41,197 bases of DNA from Candidatus Obscuribacterales bacterium (GTDB lineage: Bacteria; Cyanobacteriota; Vampirovibrionia; Obscuribacterales; Obscuribacteraceae): contig CASBPX010000086.1 in assembly GCA_949127735.1 (NCBI GenBank), positions 1 through 41,197 on the forward strand, in the 5' to 3' direction. The notes beneath the pieces are model-generated. The model searched no databases and had not been told where the DNA came from. It saw nothing but the letters and a program-made list of their open reading frames with translations. Shown piece by piece: positions 32,810 to 41,197 of this stretch (position 1 is its first letter; each line of letters opens with the position of its first letter). The position numbers and the translations under genes are program-made.

Positions 32810-35800
32810 CTAGCGCTGCGAAATTGGCACAGTCAGGTGTATGTCGCTTAAGCCCAGCACTGCCAAACTGCTGGCTGGAATAATCACGTCAGCTGTTGGG
32901 TCAAGGCTACGACCTGGAATTTTAATGGTGCCGCTGACGGTGCCACCCGAGCTCAAGCTCTTAGCTGTGAAACTTGCTTTAGCGAGCTGGTCGGCTTGAC
33001 CAGAACTGCGTACCAGAGCCTTGATAGAGCCAGGTAACTTGATTTCTTCCGGGCTATCGTTGCGTAACATGACTTTCAATTGAACATCATCTTTTGATGC
33101 TTTCACGCCTTGTAAAAGTAAGTGCACTTTTCCGGTGTTGTTTGGTTTGACTGGCCTGGTAGCAGAATTTGCAACCGGATTCATAGCCGGATTTATAGCT
33201 GAATTCATAGCTGGATTTACAGGTGAATTATTGGCCAGCAGCGATTCCATTGTTGGAGCGGCACTGACACCAGGAATGGTGGCGGTAGCTAGCGGCATTT
33301 GCACCGGTGCCGGGCTGAGATCTGTCGGCATCACCACTGGCGGCAAAGATGCTGGTACCGGCACGTTGGCACTCTGCAATTGTTGAATGTAGCTGTTTGC
33401 CTGGTTCAATTGTGCTTGTAATTGTTGATTGTTATTCTGCAGCGAGTTTAGTTGGGCAACTTGCTGATTAGGTATTTGATAGGCAAGAGATTGTGGTGCC
33501 ACCGGTGGAATTGCAGAAACCGGTGCGCCGGTTGGTGCCGGCGATGGCGCTGGAGCAGATCCTGGAGCAGCAGCTTTCGGAGCATAACGACCGGCCGCCT
33601 TTTGCATGGCGCTAACCACGTCTTGTTTATTTACAGCGGCAAATTTTCCTTTGAACATGGCCGGCGCCGATTGGGCTGTTAGTGCAGCCACCGATGCTGC
33701 GCCGTTAGTGCTATATGCGTTTCTAGCCTGGGCTGCGAAGCTGGCAAAGCTGCTTGGAGCTGTAACAGTTGTATCAGCATTTTCGGCAGCGGCGGAGACA
33801 AAAGTGCTGTCGGCGGCTGCGGTGACAGCTGCGGTCTCGGTTGCTGCTGATACGGCACCTATGCCTTTGGTATTAGCCAATGCCCTGATGGCCGCTTTTA
33901 AAGCCTCGGATGCCGATAGGGGTGGTGACGGCCCAGTCAGGGCGGAAGCACCTGGTGCGGCACCGGCAGCGGTGCCCGCTGCTGTACCCAGAAGGTCACT
34001 GTCGTCGGGCGGTAAACTGCTGCCTAGAGAAGGCAATAATGATTTGCTTGACCTCACCATAGGCACACCGTTGTTGCCGATGGTATCAAGCACCACTCCC
34101 TGAAATTCTTCCGACTCTTTAATTTGATTTTGTTGTTTGAGGCTGAAATCTCGCATGCTGGTCAAAAAGTTTGAGATGCTTGATACATGCTGATCCGTTG
34201 ACAGCCCACCAGATCCGGCTGTGGAGTCGCCGGCTTGTGCGCTAGATACAGCTGCTGCAGCTGCTGCTTCAGGAGCAATACCAATTGCCTGCGCAGTAGG
34301 CAATGCTTCGGCTGGAGGAGCTTCGAATACTGGTGATTGCGGCATGACTACATCTGGTGCGCCGGCATTGGAGCTGGCCAACATATCGCCCAGTTTTTTG
34401 CGATAGGCCTGATAGCGTAATTCTGATGGATAAAGAGCTACAGCGTCGCTGGCTTTTTGAAATGCGCTCGGAATTGAGCCCTGCATCTCTAAGGTCTGCG
34501 CTAATTCATAAGCTTTTCGCGCCTCCTGTCTGGCAAAAGCAAGCTTGAAACTCTGCCTTGCCGCAGGCAAGTTCGGATGGTGCGGATTGATTTTGACCAC
34601 AGTTTTGTATTCGTTTTGAGCGGCAGGCAGATCGCCTGCAACTTGATAGGCTCTGGCTAAGCCGAGGTGTGAGGTCGCATCTTGAGGGCGGCTGGCTACC
34701 TGTTCATGCCATAATCCAATAAGTACTTTCGCTGCTTCTTGATCGCCTGCATTGAGCACAAGAGCTCGAGTCAGATCGGCATTGGCGCCTACATAATCTT
34801 TCAAATGATAGCGAGCGATTCCGAGTTCTTTAAGGGCTGGTTGAGAATTGGGGTTGAGCTGCAGCGCTTCTTGAAATAGCGCCTTGGCCTGTAAATTCCG
34901 CCCTTCTTTTATCGCCGCTCCACCGGCACCTAGGTAGGCGGCCTCAGAGGGTTTTAGCTTAGCTGCGGCTTTATATTCGACTTCGGCTTCATGAAAACGG
35001 CCTTCTTCCATGAGCTTGCTGCCCATTTCCAGTCGTGCTTCGGCCTGGTTTGATTTGACGCCGATTTTATTCAAGCTGTTGTTTAAGGTGCCATGGGCGG
35101 CCAGTGCTACTTCAGGCACACTGTCACCATGAATGATTGCCAGACGTGCTTGTTGCACAGCGGCGTCGTGATTACCTATCTTAGCGCTGCCCTGGGCGCG
35201 GCTCAGAGATATGCGGCTCAGTTCGGCGGCCAGGATTTTTTCTTCAGGATGATGTTTTACATAACCCGAAAGCAGAGTCTGTGCCTCGCCCACCTTGCCT
35301 TTTTTGACAAGAGCTTGCGCTTCAGCTTTGATCTGAATTACTTTTTGCGAACTTAAAGTATTTGATGTTGAACCGCTACTTTTGGCACTGGTCGGCGGTT
35401 TGTCTAAATCATGGGTCAGGCTGGCCGGTAAAAGCGATGACTTGATAGGAGGGGCTGGTGGCACCATCCCTGCTCGACTGACCTTTGTGAATGGTTTTCG
35501 GGCAGCTTTGCCTGTGCTGCCAAGTATCTGCGCTTGAGCGCTCAGCGATTCGGTCTCGGCGGGCGGCAGAGCGCTGCCGTAGCTATTTTGTGTACTATTG
35601 CTTGACTGGCCATAGTAGTCACTTTGACCAGCACCAACCGGCGGAAACTTGGGTGCATAATTAGGCAGCATCAGTGAATCACGGCCGGGTAAGGCCTGGT
35701 AGTCAATGCGGCGACTATTTTCCGTGCCCGGCACAATCATGCGTTTGCGGTGAGTGAAATCTTTGGCGGGGCGCCCATAGGCATCTTGAGCACCAGCAGG

Positions 35801-35908
35801 AGCAATGCTCGACTGAGCCGTGAGAAGCAGCGTGAGGGCCACCATTTTGATTGTCGATTTTTCTTTCAAATTCTTTGCCAGTTTTTCTATTTTCCAACGC
35901 CACGGCAA
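32810..35908 (-). CDS. Large secreted TPR-repeat protein with C-terminal beta domain
   Basis: The product of about 1030 aa has a basic head and a signal-peptide core (MVALTLLLTAQSSIAPAGAQ). A Ser/Pro-rich region and about nine TPR-like helical repeats (residues ~175-500, e.g. GRFHEAEVEYKAAAKLKPSE, LFQEALQLNPNSQPALKELG) follow. Then comes a long Ala/Pro/Gln low-complexity part with the short repeats NPAMNSAINPAMNPVANSA, and a beta-rich C-terminal domain (VHLLLQGVKASKDDVQLKVM). It is probably a periplasmic scaffold. Open reading continues to a TTG at 35935, but a TATAAA on the same strand at 35942-35947 would start transcription near there. A TTG at 35908 with AAAGG upstream, or the ATG at 35845, is therefore more likely. 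Confidence 0.72.
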   Translation of the reverse strand: MPWRWKIEKLAKNLKEKSTIKMVALTLLLTAQSSIAPAGAQDAYGRPAKDFTHRKRMIVPGTENSRRIDYQALPGRDSLMLPNYAPKFPPVGAGQSDYYGQSSNSTQNSYGSALPPAETESLSAQAQILGSTGKAARKPFTKVSRAGMVPPAPPIKSSLLPASLTHDLDKPPTSAKSSGSTSNTLSSQKVIQIKAEAQALVKKGKVGEAQTLLSGYVKHHPEEKILAAELSRISLSRAQGSAKIGNHDAAVQQARLAIIHGDSVPEVALAAHGTLNNSLNKIGVKSNQAEARLEMGSKLMEEGRFHEAEVEYKAAAKLKPSEAAYLGAGGAAIKEGRNLQAKALFQEALQLNPNSQPALKELGIARYHLKDYVGANADLTRALVLNAGDQEAAKVLIGLWHEQVASRPQDATSHLGLARAYQVAGDLPAAQNEYKTVVKINPHHPNLPAARQSFKLAFARQEARKAYELAQTLEMQGSIPSAFQKASDAVALYPSELRYQAYRKKLGDMLASSNAGAPDVVMPQSPVFEAPPAEALPTAQAIGIAPEAAAAAAVSSAQAGDSTAGSGGLSTDQHVSSISNFLTSMRDFSLKQQNQIKESEEFQGVVLDTIGNNGVPMVRSSKSLLPSLGSSLPPDDSDLLGTAAGTAAGAAPGASALTGPSPPLSASEALKAAIRALANTKGIGAVSAATETAAVTAAADSTFVSAAAENADTTVTAPSSFASFAAQARNAYSTNGAASVAALTAQSAPAMFKGKFAAVNKQDVVSAMQKAAGRYAPKAAAPGSAPAPSPAPTGAPVSAIPPVAPQSLAYQIPNQQVAQLNSLQNNNQQLQAQLNQANSYIQQLQSANVPVPASLPPVVMPTDLSPAPVQMPLATATIPGVSAAPTMESLLANNSPVNPAMNSAINPAMNPVANSATRPVKPNNTGKVHLLLQGVKASKDDVQLKVMLRNDSPEEIKLPGSIKALVRSSGQADQLAKASFTAKSLSSGGTVSGTIKIPGRSLDPTADVIIPASSLAVLGLSDIHLTVPISQR

Positions 35909-35909
35909 T

Positions 35910-35961
35910 TGTATGCCTTTCCGCTTGACATGCAAAGGTGTTTATACCATGAAAGGCATAC
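35910..35961 (-). promoter_or_regulatory. Promoter/leader with 12-bp inverted repeat before the TPR gene
   Basis: TGTATGCCTTTC (35910-35921) and GAAAGGCATACA (35950-35961) are exact reverse complements, and flanking GGCAATT/AATTGCC parts extend the pairing with a bulge. A minus-strand TATAAA (35942-35947) lies inside the loop. The repeat may be an operator straddling the promoter. The rest of the gap up to adhE (35962-36165) shows only AT-rich promoter-like sequence. Confidence 0.45.
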
Positions 35962-36165
35962 ACCTCTACGTAATTGCCCCACCCGCCTGGGCGCCGGTAC
36001 ACGCCTGCAGCTTGGATAAGTTTTAATTAGGCTTCTTAACCTTCTAACTTATAAATGCGGTCTTTATCATACACTTGATAATCTCTGCCTGTCAGATTTG
36101 GTCTGCATGCGGCTATGCCCTCATAATTTGTTCTCGACAGGCGAAACAATTTCTAGAGAAATAAA

Positions 36166-38787
36166 ATGACAGTATCCTCAGATCAAGAGCTCATGCTCAC
36201 TGAACGCGCCAATCATTTAGTGCGCCAGGCGCGTCTTGCAGCAGCGGTTTTCACTCAATATTCACAAGAGAAAGTCGATAAGATTGTCAGAGCGATGACC
36301 GCCGCGGCCATTGAAAATGCCGGTAAAATGGCTCTCCTGGCTCATCAAGAAACGCGCATGGGCGTGACGGAAGACAAGATTTTAAAAAATCTTGTGGCTT
36401 CCGAGTTTCTTTATCACCAGATCAAAGACAAGCGTACGGTTGGTATTACTCGCGAATTTCCAGACCTCAATATGGTGGAAGTGGCTGAGCCGATGGGTGT
36501 AATTTTTGCCCTGGCACCGGTTACTAATCCGACCTCGACCGTTATTTTTAAAAGCATCTGCTGCGCTAAAACACGCAACACTGTTATTTTCAGCGCTCAC
36601 TTAATGGCGGCCGAATCGTCAAACTTCGCCGCCAAAATTATGTATGAAGCAGCTCTTGAAGCAGGTGCACCCAAAGGTTTCATCACCTGGGTTGACAAAT
36701 CATCACGCTTAAGGCGCACAAGCGAACTGCTTATGCACCATCCCGAAGTTGATTTGATATTTGCTACCGGCGGCCAGGCCATGGTTAAAGCTGCTTACAG
36801 TTCAGGCAAACCGGCACTTGGTGTTGGGCCCGGAAATACACCTGTTTATGTACACAAAAGTGCGAATGTGGCATCTGCTGCCATGGATATCATTATTTCC
36901 AAAACATTCGATAATGGCACTGAATGCCCGTCAGAACAAACTCTGGTGATTGACCGCGAAATCAGCGATGAGATCATTGCCGAATTTAAGCGCCTCGGCT
37001 GTCATGTTTGTTCGCAAGAAGAAGTGCAAAAAATCAGCGCGCTTATAGTTGATCCGCGCAATGGTGGCATCAATTATAAGTTAGTTGGTCAACCGGCTAA
37101 TTTGATTGCCGATCAGGCCGGTCTCAATATCACTACTCCAATTAAAATGTTGCTCTGCCCCTTGCTGGGCGAATTGCGCCATCATCCACTGGCCATTGAA
37201 AAATTGATGCCGGTACTTGGTTATGTGATTGTCGACTCGGTGAACGAAGGCATCAACAAAGCGCTCGATATCAATTATGCCGGTGGCACCGGACACACTG
37301 CCGGTATTTTCTGTGAAGACGATAACGTAATTGAGCGTTACTCTGAAGCAATTAACGCCGGGCGCATCATTGTTAATTCGCCTGCTTCAATCGGCGGCCT
37401 GGGCGGAGTTTACAATCATCTCAATACCACTTTGAGCTTCGGTTGTGGTACTGGTGGCGGCAATATCACCACCGATAACGTCGGCATCAAAAATCTGATC
37501 AACTTCAAACGAGTGCCACGCAGACGTAATTACGTCATCAGTTTCCAGACTACCAAAAATATTTATATCAATCCGGGTTCGATTGATCACCTGCGCAATC
37601 TTAAGTGCCAGAGCGCCTTTATCATCACGTCACGCAGTGCGTCGCGTCGCGGCCATCTGGCTATGGTGACCGAGCGCTTGCCTCAAGACTGTCACGTTGA
37701 TGTGTTTGCCGACATGGGCCCCGAACCTGATTTCGCTACTTTGCAAAGAGTGGTGGAATCAATGCGACGCTCGAAGCCAGATACGGTGATTGCCCTGGGC
37801 GGAGGCTCTGTGCTGGATGCAGCCAAGATTATTCGCCTCTTCTACGATTATCCTGATTTGAAAATTTCTGAAGTTGCCGTGAACTTCCTCGATTTCCATC
37901 ATCGTATGATTGAGTTTCCGAAAGATATGAAAACTCAGCTGGTGGCAATTCCGACCACATCAGGTACTGGCTCTGAAGTCACTCCCTTTGCCGTTCTTAA
38001 AGACGGCCACCGTAAGATTTCATTGATTGACGAATGTATGTTGCCTGACATAGCAATCATCGATGCCAACTTGACACGCAGCTTGCCTGCCGATATTACT
38101 GGTGATACCGCATTCGATGCCCTCACTCACGCTTTAGAAGCCCTGGTTTCGACTTTCTCTTCTGACTATACAGACGGTTTGGCATTAGAAGCGCTGCGTT
38201 TGATATTTGAATCGCTGCCTGAAACTTTGAAAAATCCTAATAGCATTGTGCACCGCCACAAATTGCATAATGCCGCCACTCTGGCAGGAATGGCCATTGC
38301 CAACGCCTCAGTTGGGGTCAATCACGCACTGGCCCACGCACTTGGTGCTCGTTTTGATATTCCTCACGGCAGAGCCAACGCAGCTTTCTTGCTTTCCACC
38401 ATCGAATACAACGCTCAGATTCCATCTAAGTTTGTTTCTGTGCCTTGTTATCCACTCTGGATAGCCGACCGCAAATACGCACGGGCTGCGCAATTTATAG
38501 GTTTGAAAGATGATTTACAACCTGGCGAAAGCGAAGAAATTGGTCGCCGCCGTCTGGTGCAAAAATTGCGTCAAGCTATTTATGACCTGGCGAAACTGGC
38601 TAATCAGGCTCTTTCAGTGGCAGAATTAGGCATCCCGCTCGAATCGTACATGGCTGCTATTCCTGAGCTGACTGAAACTGCTTTTGGCGACATGAGTATT
38701 CGCACCAACCCGCGCTACGCACTTGCCCCTGAAGTGGCTCAGCTATTTGCTACCGCCTATCCACCGAGAGAAAGACCAAGCATATAA
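36166..38787 (+). CDS. adhE: Bifunctional acetaldehyde-CoA / alcohol dehydrogenase
   Basis: The 873-aa protein fuses two enzymes. Residues ~1-450 are the CoA-acylating aldehyde dehydrogenase, with catalytic Cys254 in DNGTECPSEQ and the ATGGQAMVKAAYSSGKP region. Residues ~460-873 are the iron-dependent alcohol dehydrogenase with NAD-binding LGGGSVLDAAKI, TTSGTGSEVTPFAVL and the metal-binding block VNHALAHALGARFDIPHG. Together they reduce acetyl-CoA to ethanol with two NADH, a route for redox balance in fermentation. The linkage and length match E. coli AdhE. AGAGAAATAAA precedes the ATG. This suggests a facultatively anaerobic lifestyle. Confidence 0.96.
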   Translation: MTVSSDQELMLTERANHLVRQARLAAAVFTQYSQEKVDKIVRAMTAAAIENAGKMALLAHQETRMGVTEDKILKNLVASEFLYHQIKDKRTVGITREFPDLNMVEVAEPMGVIFALAPVTNPTSTVIFKSICCAKTRNTVIFSAHLMAAESSNFAAKIMYEAALEAGAPKGFITWVDKSSRLRRTSELLMHHPEVDLIFATGGQAMVKAAYSSGKPALGVGPGNTPVYVHKSANVASAAMDIIISKTFDNGTECPSEQTLVIDREISDEIIAEFKRLGCHVCSQEEVQKISALIVDPRNGGINYKLVGQPANLIADQAGLNITTPIKMLLCPLLGELRHHPLAIEKLMPVLGYVIVDSVNEGINKALDINYAGGTGHTAGIFCEDDNVIERYSEAINAGRIIVNSPASIGGLGGVYNHLNTTLSFGCGTGGGNITTDNVGIKNLINFKRVPRRRNYVISFQTTKNIYINPGSIDHLRNLKCQSAFIITSRSASRRGHLAMVTERLPQDCHVDVFADMGPEPDFATLQRVVESMRRSKPDTVIALGGGSVLDAAKIIRLFYDYPDLKISEVAVNFLDFHHRMIEFPKDMKTQLVAIPTTSGTGSEVTPFAVLKDGHRKISLIDECMLPDIAIIDANLTRSLPADITGDTAFDALTHALEALVSTFSSDYTDGLALEALRLIFESLPETLKNPNSIVHRHKLHNAATLAGMAIANASVGVNHALAHALGARFDIPHGRANAAFLLSTIEYNAQIPSKFVSVPCYPLWIADRKYARAAQFIGLKDDLQPGESEEIGRRRLVQKLRQAIYDLAKLANQALSVAELGIPLESYMAAIPELTETAFGDMSIRTNPRYALAPEVAQLFATAYPPRERPSI

Positions 38788-38818
38788 TTTGCACTATAAC
38801 TAGTTAGCTGAGGAAGTA

Positions 38819-39139
38819 ATGGCCGAGCCTGTGAAAGAAAGAAAACTAGAAAAAATTCGCATCTTAGGCGATCTTGAACGCGGCCTTGATGAAGTCGATA
38901 AGAAGCTGGCGCGCGGCAATACCGATATTGAATTTGATTTTTCTGCTTGTCCGTTTATTAGTGTTGATGGCCTTGAATGGTTGGAAGAGTTTCTTCTGCG
39001 TGCAGACTCGTTAAAATCGACAGTGACTTTTGTCAATGTGCAAAATCCGGTATACAAGGTTTTTAAAGTCGCTCACATTGATAGCTTAATGCGTGCTTGT
39101 GGCGCACCGAACCAGGAATCGCAAGGCTTAAGTTGCTAA
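38819..39139 (+). CDS. STAS-domain protein
   Basis: The 106-aa product matches the STAS/SpoIIAA fold: strand IEFDFSACPFISVDGLEWL, then a helix (EEFLLRADS), strand TVTFVNV and the closing VYKVFKVAHIDSLM. The usual phospho-serine position D-S-S-G is ISVDG here. GAGGAAG lies before the ATG. The stop overlaps the TTG start proposed for the ABC ATPase by seven bases, so the three-gene operon is coupled. STAS proteins often regulate partner switches or ABC systems such as MlaB with MlaF; here the partner is an exporter. Confidence 0.72.
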   Translation: MAEPVKERKLEKIRILGDLERGLDEVDKKLARGNTDIEFDFSACPFISVDGLEWLEEFLLRADSLKSTVTFVNVQNPVYKVFKVAHIDSLMRACGAPNQESQGLSC

Positions 39140-40167
39140 ATTCCGAGCCATCTGTGCGTGCTCAAAATTTGACCAAGCGCTTTGGCTCGCGAATATCTGT
39201 GGATAAGCTCAATTTGAGTATCTATCCTGGTGAACTGTATGCCTTATTGGGTGACAATGGTGCGGGCAAAACCACAACCATCAGTATGCTGACCACATTG
39301 CTCGCTCCGACATCAGGCGAATTTTTCATTTGCGGCTTCAACGGCCTTAAGCAACCAGAGAAAATTAAAGGCTGCTTCGGTGCAGTCTCGCAAGATCTGG
39401 CTCTGTATCAAGAGCTCACTCCATATGAAAATCTCAAATTTCTGGCTAATCTTTATGGCTTGCCTAAGGCTGAAGGTGAAGCTCGCATAGAAAAATTATT
39501 GGGACGAGCCGGTTTAATTGATCGGCTCAACGACCGCACTCAGAGTCTTTCTGGTGGCATGTTGCGCAGGCTGGCTATTGCTTGCGCCATGATCAATGAG
39601 CCGAAAGTGTTGTTTATGGACGAGCCCACGGTGGGCCTTGACCCGGCTTCGCGCCGACTGATTTGGGCAACTTTAAAAGAACTCAAAGCTGCAGGCGTGA
39701 CGATTTTACTTACTACCCACTATTTAGAAGAGGCCGAGCTTCTAGCAGATCGCATTGGTATCATCCGCGATGGCAAGCTCACTGCCGAGGGCACCGTTTC
39801 GGAGTTAGCCAGACGCATCAAAGGCATGCGCGGCATCTCGATTAAGCTCGCCTCCGATTGTGCCGTCGAGTCGCCTGAGCTGGCTACATCACTGAATTTC
39901 ATCAAAGAGAAATTTGGCGTAGAGGTCAGGCTCGATGGTTTACGCAACACGATTTATTTGAGTCAGCCCGAGAGCGACACCGATCAATATCATCGAGAAA
40001 TCTTCGACTGGTTGCAGCGTGAAGAAATTCCATTCGTTAAATTTGCCACTGGCGAACCTAATCTGGAAGAAGTTTTTCTGGCCGTATCAAAAGACCTGAA
40101 AGAGAATGGTACATCTTTAGAGAATGTAGAGACCGCTCTGCCTGCGGAAAGTGAGCAGCCTGTATGA
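39133..40167 (+). CDS. ABC transporter ATP-binding protein (ABC-2 exporter type)
   Basis: The ATPase has Walker A LLGDNGAGKTTT, the Q-loop region GAVSQDLALYQ, the ABC signature LSGGMLRRLAIACAM, Walker B VLFMDEPTVGLD and the switch His in LLTTHYLEEAELLADR. It resembles DrrA/NodI-type exporters and has a C-terminal extension of about 110 residues. The TTG at 39133, with AAGG about 8 nt upstream, is favoured over the TTG at 39097, which lies deep in the STAS gene; GTG 39154 is a third choice. Its stop overlaps the permease ATG (ATGA). The exported substrate is unknown. Confidence 0.9.
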   Translation: MLNSEPSVRAQNLTKRFGSRISVDKLNLSIYPGELYALLGDNGAGKTTTISMLTTLLAPTSGEFFICGFNGLKQPEKIKGCFGAVSQDLALYQELTPYENLKFLANLYGLPKAEGEARIEKLLGRAGLIDRLNDRTQSLSGGMLRRLAIACAMINEPKVLFMDEPTVGLDPASRRLIWATLKELKAAGVTILLTTHYLEEAELLADRIGIIRDGKLTAEGTVSELARRIKGMRGISIKLASDCAVESPELATSLNFIKEKFGVEVRLDGLRNTIYLSQPESDTDQYHREIFDWLQREEIPFVKFATGEPNLEEVFLAVSKDLKENGTSLENVETALPAESEQPV

Positions 40168-41197
40168 TCGCTGCCATTTTGGCAATCATGTACAAAGACA
40201 TATTGCAGTGGACCAGGCGCCCTCTCTATTTTGTTGCCAGTGTAATGCTTGCCATTCTAATTTTGGTCTGCGTCGGCAACACCATATCTGGTGCTAATGA
40301 TATGCCTTTTGGTTTATACGATCCGGCGGGCATTTCGGAACTCTCTAAGCATTTGACCGATACCAGACGCTTTCGCGTCAAAGTTTATGACGATCTGGAA
40401 GAAGCCAAAGGTGATCTGGCGCACGAAAAAATTGTCGCTCTAGCCAATGTCTCACAAGATCCGCTGGAAGATTCGGTGCAAATTTTATCCAGTGGCAACA
40501 ACCCGCTAATTGATGATCAGATTGCCATGGGACTTCTGGCGGTGCTGACTCAGCGAGCAGACGAATTGAACATTCCGCTTCATTCGGCCGCGCTTTTTCA
40601 GGTCAATTTTGGCCTGCGTGATTACATTACCTCAGGTCTTACAGCCTACCTCTGTTATGTGCTGGCTTCTATGAATGTGGGTTTCAGCTGGATTTACGAG
40701 TGGATGGAGCGCACCTATCGGCAGATTGTTTATGCTCCAAGCGGCCTAGACGCCGCCATTATCGCCAAAACCATCACAGTCACCCTTGAGGCGGCTCTGG
40801 TGCTCTGGCTCTCGCTGGCAATCACCTCTCCAATTGTCGGTTTCACCCTGGGCGGCAATTTCTTCGGCCTGCTAGGCGCCACTCTGCTTTCGGTATTTAC
40901 TTTTGCTTGCTTAGGTCTGTGTTTCGCTTGTGTGCTCAAAACCATTAGAATTTACACAATGACAGTTTCGATTTTAGGGGTAGCCTTAATGTTTGTCTCT
41001 GGAATTATAACTCCGGTCAAGGCTATGCCAGGCTGGGAGCAGAGGCTCGCTACTTCGTTGCCGATGTATTACGCCGCTGACCTCACCAAAGGGGTGATGT
41101 TGGGTATTCCTGCTGACTACACACGTGATATCCTCTTACTGGCAGGTTGGGCTACGGCAGCACTGGTTCTGGCTCGATTCTTACTAATCCGCAGCAA
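40164..41197 (+). CDS. ABC-2 type permease, truncated by the window edge
   Basis: The frame starts at ATG 40164, overlapping the ATPase stop, and stays open for 344 codons to the right edge. It begins MIAAILAIMYKDILQWTRRP with a first span right after. A long extracytoplasmic part with an FGLYDPAG...LTDTRRFRVKVYDD section follows, then four to five spans ending in LLAGWATAALVLARFLL. The VSGIITPVKAMPGWEQRLATS stretch is typical of the ABC2_membrane family. Only a few C-terminal residues are likely missing. It forms the channel for the upstream ATPase. Confidence 0.88.
   Translation, partial: MIAAILAIMYKDILQWTRRPLYFVASVMLAILILVCVGNTISGANDMPFGLYDPAGISELSKHLTDTRRFRVKVYDDLEEAKGDLAHEKIVALANVSQDPLEDSVQILSSGNNPLIDDQIAMGLLAVLTQRADELNIPLHSAALFQVNFGLRDYITSGLTAYLCYVLASMNVGFSWIYEWMERTYRQIVYAPSGLDAAIIAKTITVTLEAALVLWLSLAITSPIVGFTLGGNFFGLLGATLLSVFTFACLGLCFACVLKTIRIYTMTVSILGVALMFVSGIITPVKAMPGWEQRLATSLPMYYAADLTKGVMLGIPADYTRDILLLAGWATAALVLARFLLIRS

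Noticed and set aside
36010-36060. CTTAACCT-like cyanobacterial PhoB box upstream of adhE
   Set aside because: Only one imperfect half-site is present, without the required repeats.

Overview
The window looks like a chromosomal segment from a Gram-negative, non-photosynthetic relative of the Cyanobacteria (Melainabacteria/Vampirovibrionia, perhaps Obscuribacterales). This is an inference. It rests on mid-range base composition, many GTG and TTG starts, a CMP-KDO synthetase implying lipopolysaccharide, an OprB-like outer-membrane porin, a PaO-type Rieske oxygenase, a WG-repeat protein and a complete Kdp locus. No rRNA, tRNA, CRISPR array or intact insertion sequence was seen.

Layout. 0.1-9.2 kb holds envelope and housekeeping genes: an SGNH/DltD-like protein with a small membrane partner, a UGT-type glycosyltransferase, a secreted cyclophilin, NagB, a secreted matrixin-like metalloprotease, a winged-helix membrane protein, KdsB, a histidine phosphatase and a P-loop kinase. 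9.2-13.7 kb is an accessory patch. It has an AbiEi antitoxin whose AbiEii toxin has been cut to about 16 codons and fused to a diverged copy of the kinase 3' half. Two small membrane proteins, a WG-repeat protein, several strong hairpins with a possible structured RNA, and an NTF2-like protein follow. 13.7-15.8 kb carries a Rieske oxygenase, DNA-3-methyladenine glycosylase I and a small membrane protein.

15.9-32.8 kb is a potassium-homeostasis island. It contains a small peptide-kdpF-kdpA-kdpB-kdpC-kdpD-kdpE operon. A second operon encodes a 74-aa membrane protein, an APC/Kup-like permease, a DUF4118 histidine kinase and an OmpR-type regulator. It also contains a divergent porin with a coupled small membrane protein, an orphan secreted protein and a pair of small proteins. 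Five promoters in this island carry direct repeats of TTGAC/TTGAT on an 11-bp period. At three or four of them the last repeat lies exactly 10 bp upstream of a -10-like hexamer, the geometry of a PhoB/OmpR-family activator site. This unannotated regulon joins transport, outer-membrane permeability and its own two-component system, and is the most interesting signal in the window.

32.8-41.2 kb encodes a large secreted TPR protein, bifunctional AdhE, and a STAS / ABC ATPase / ABC-2 permease operon. The permease runs off the right edge.
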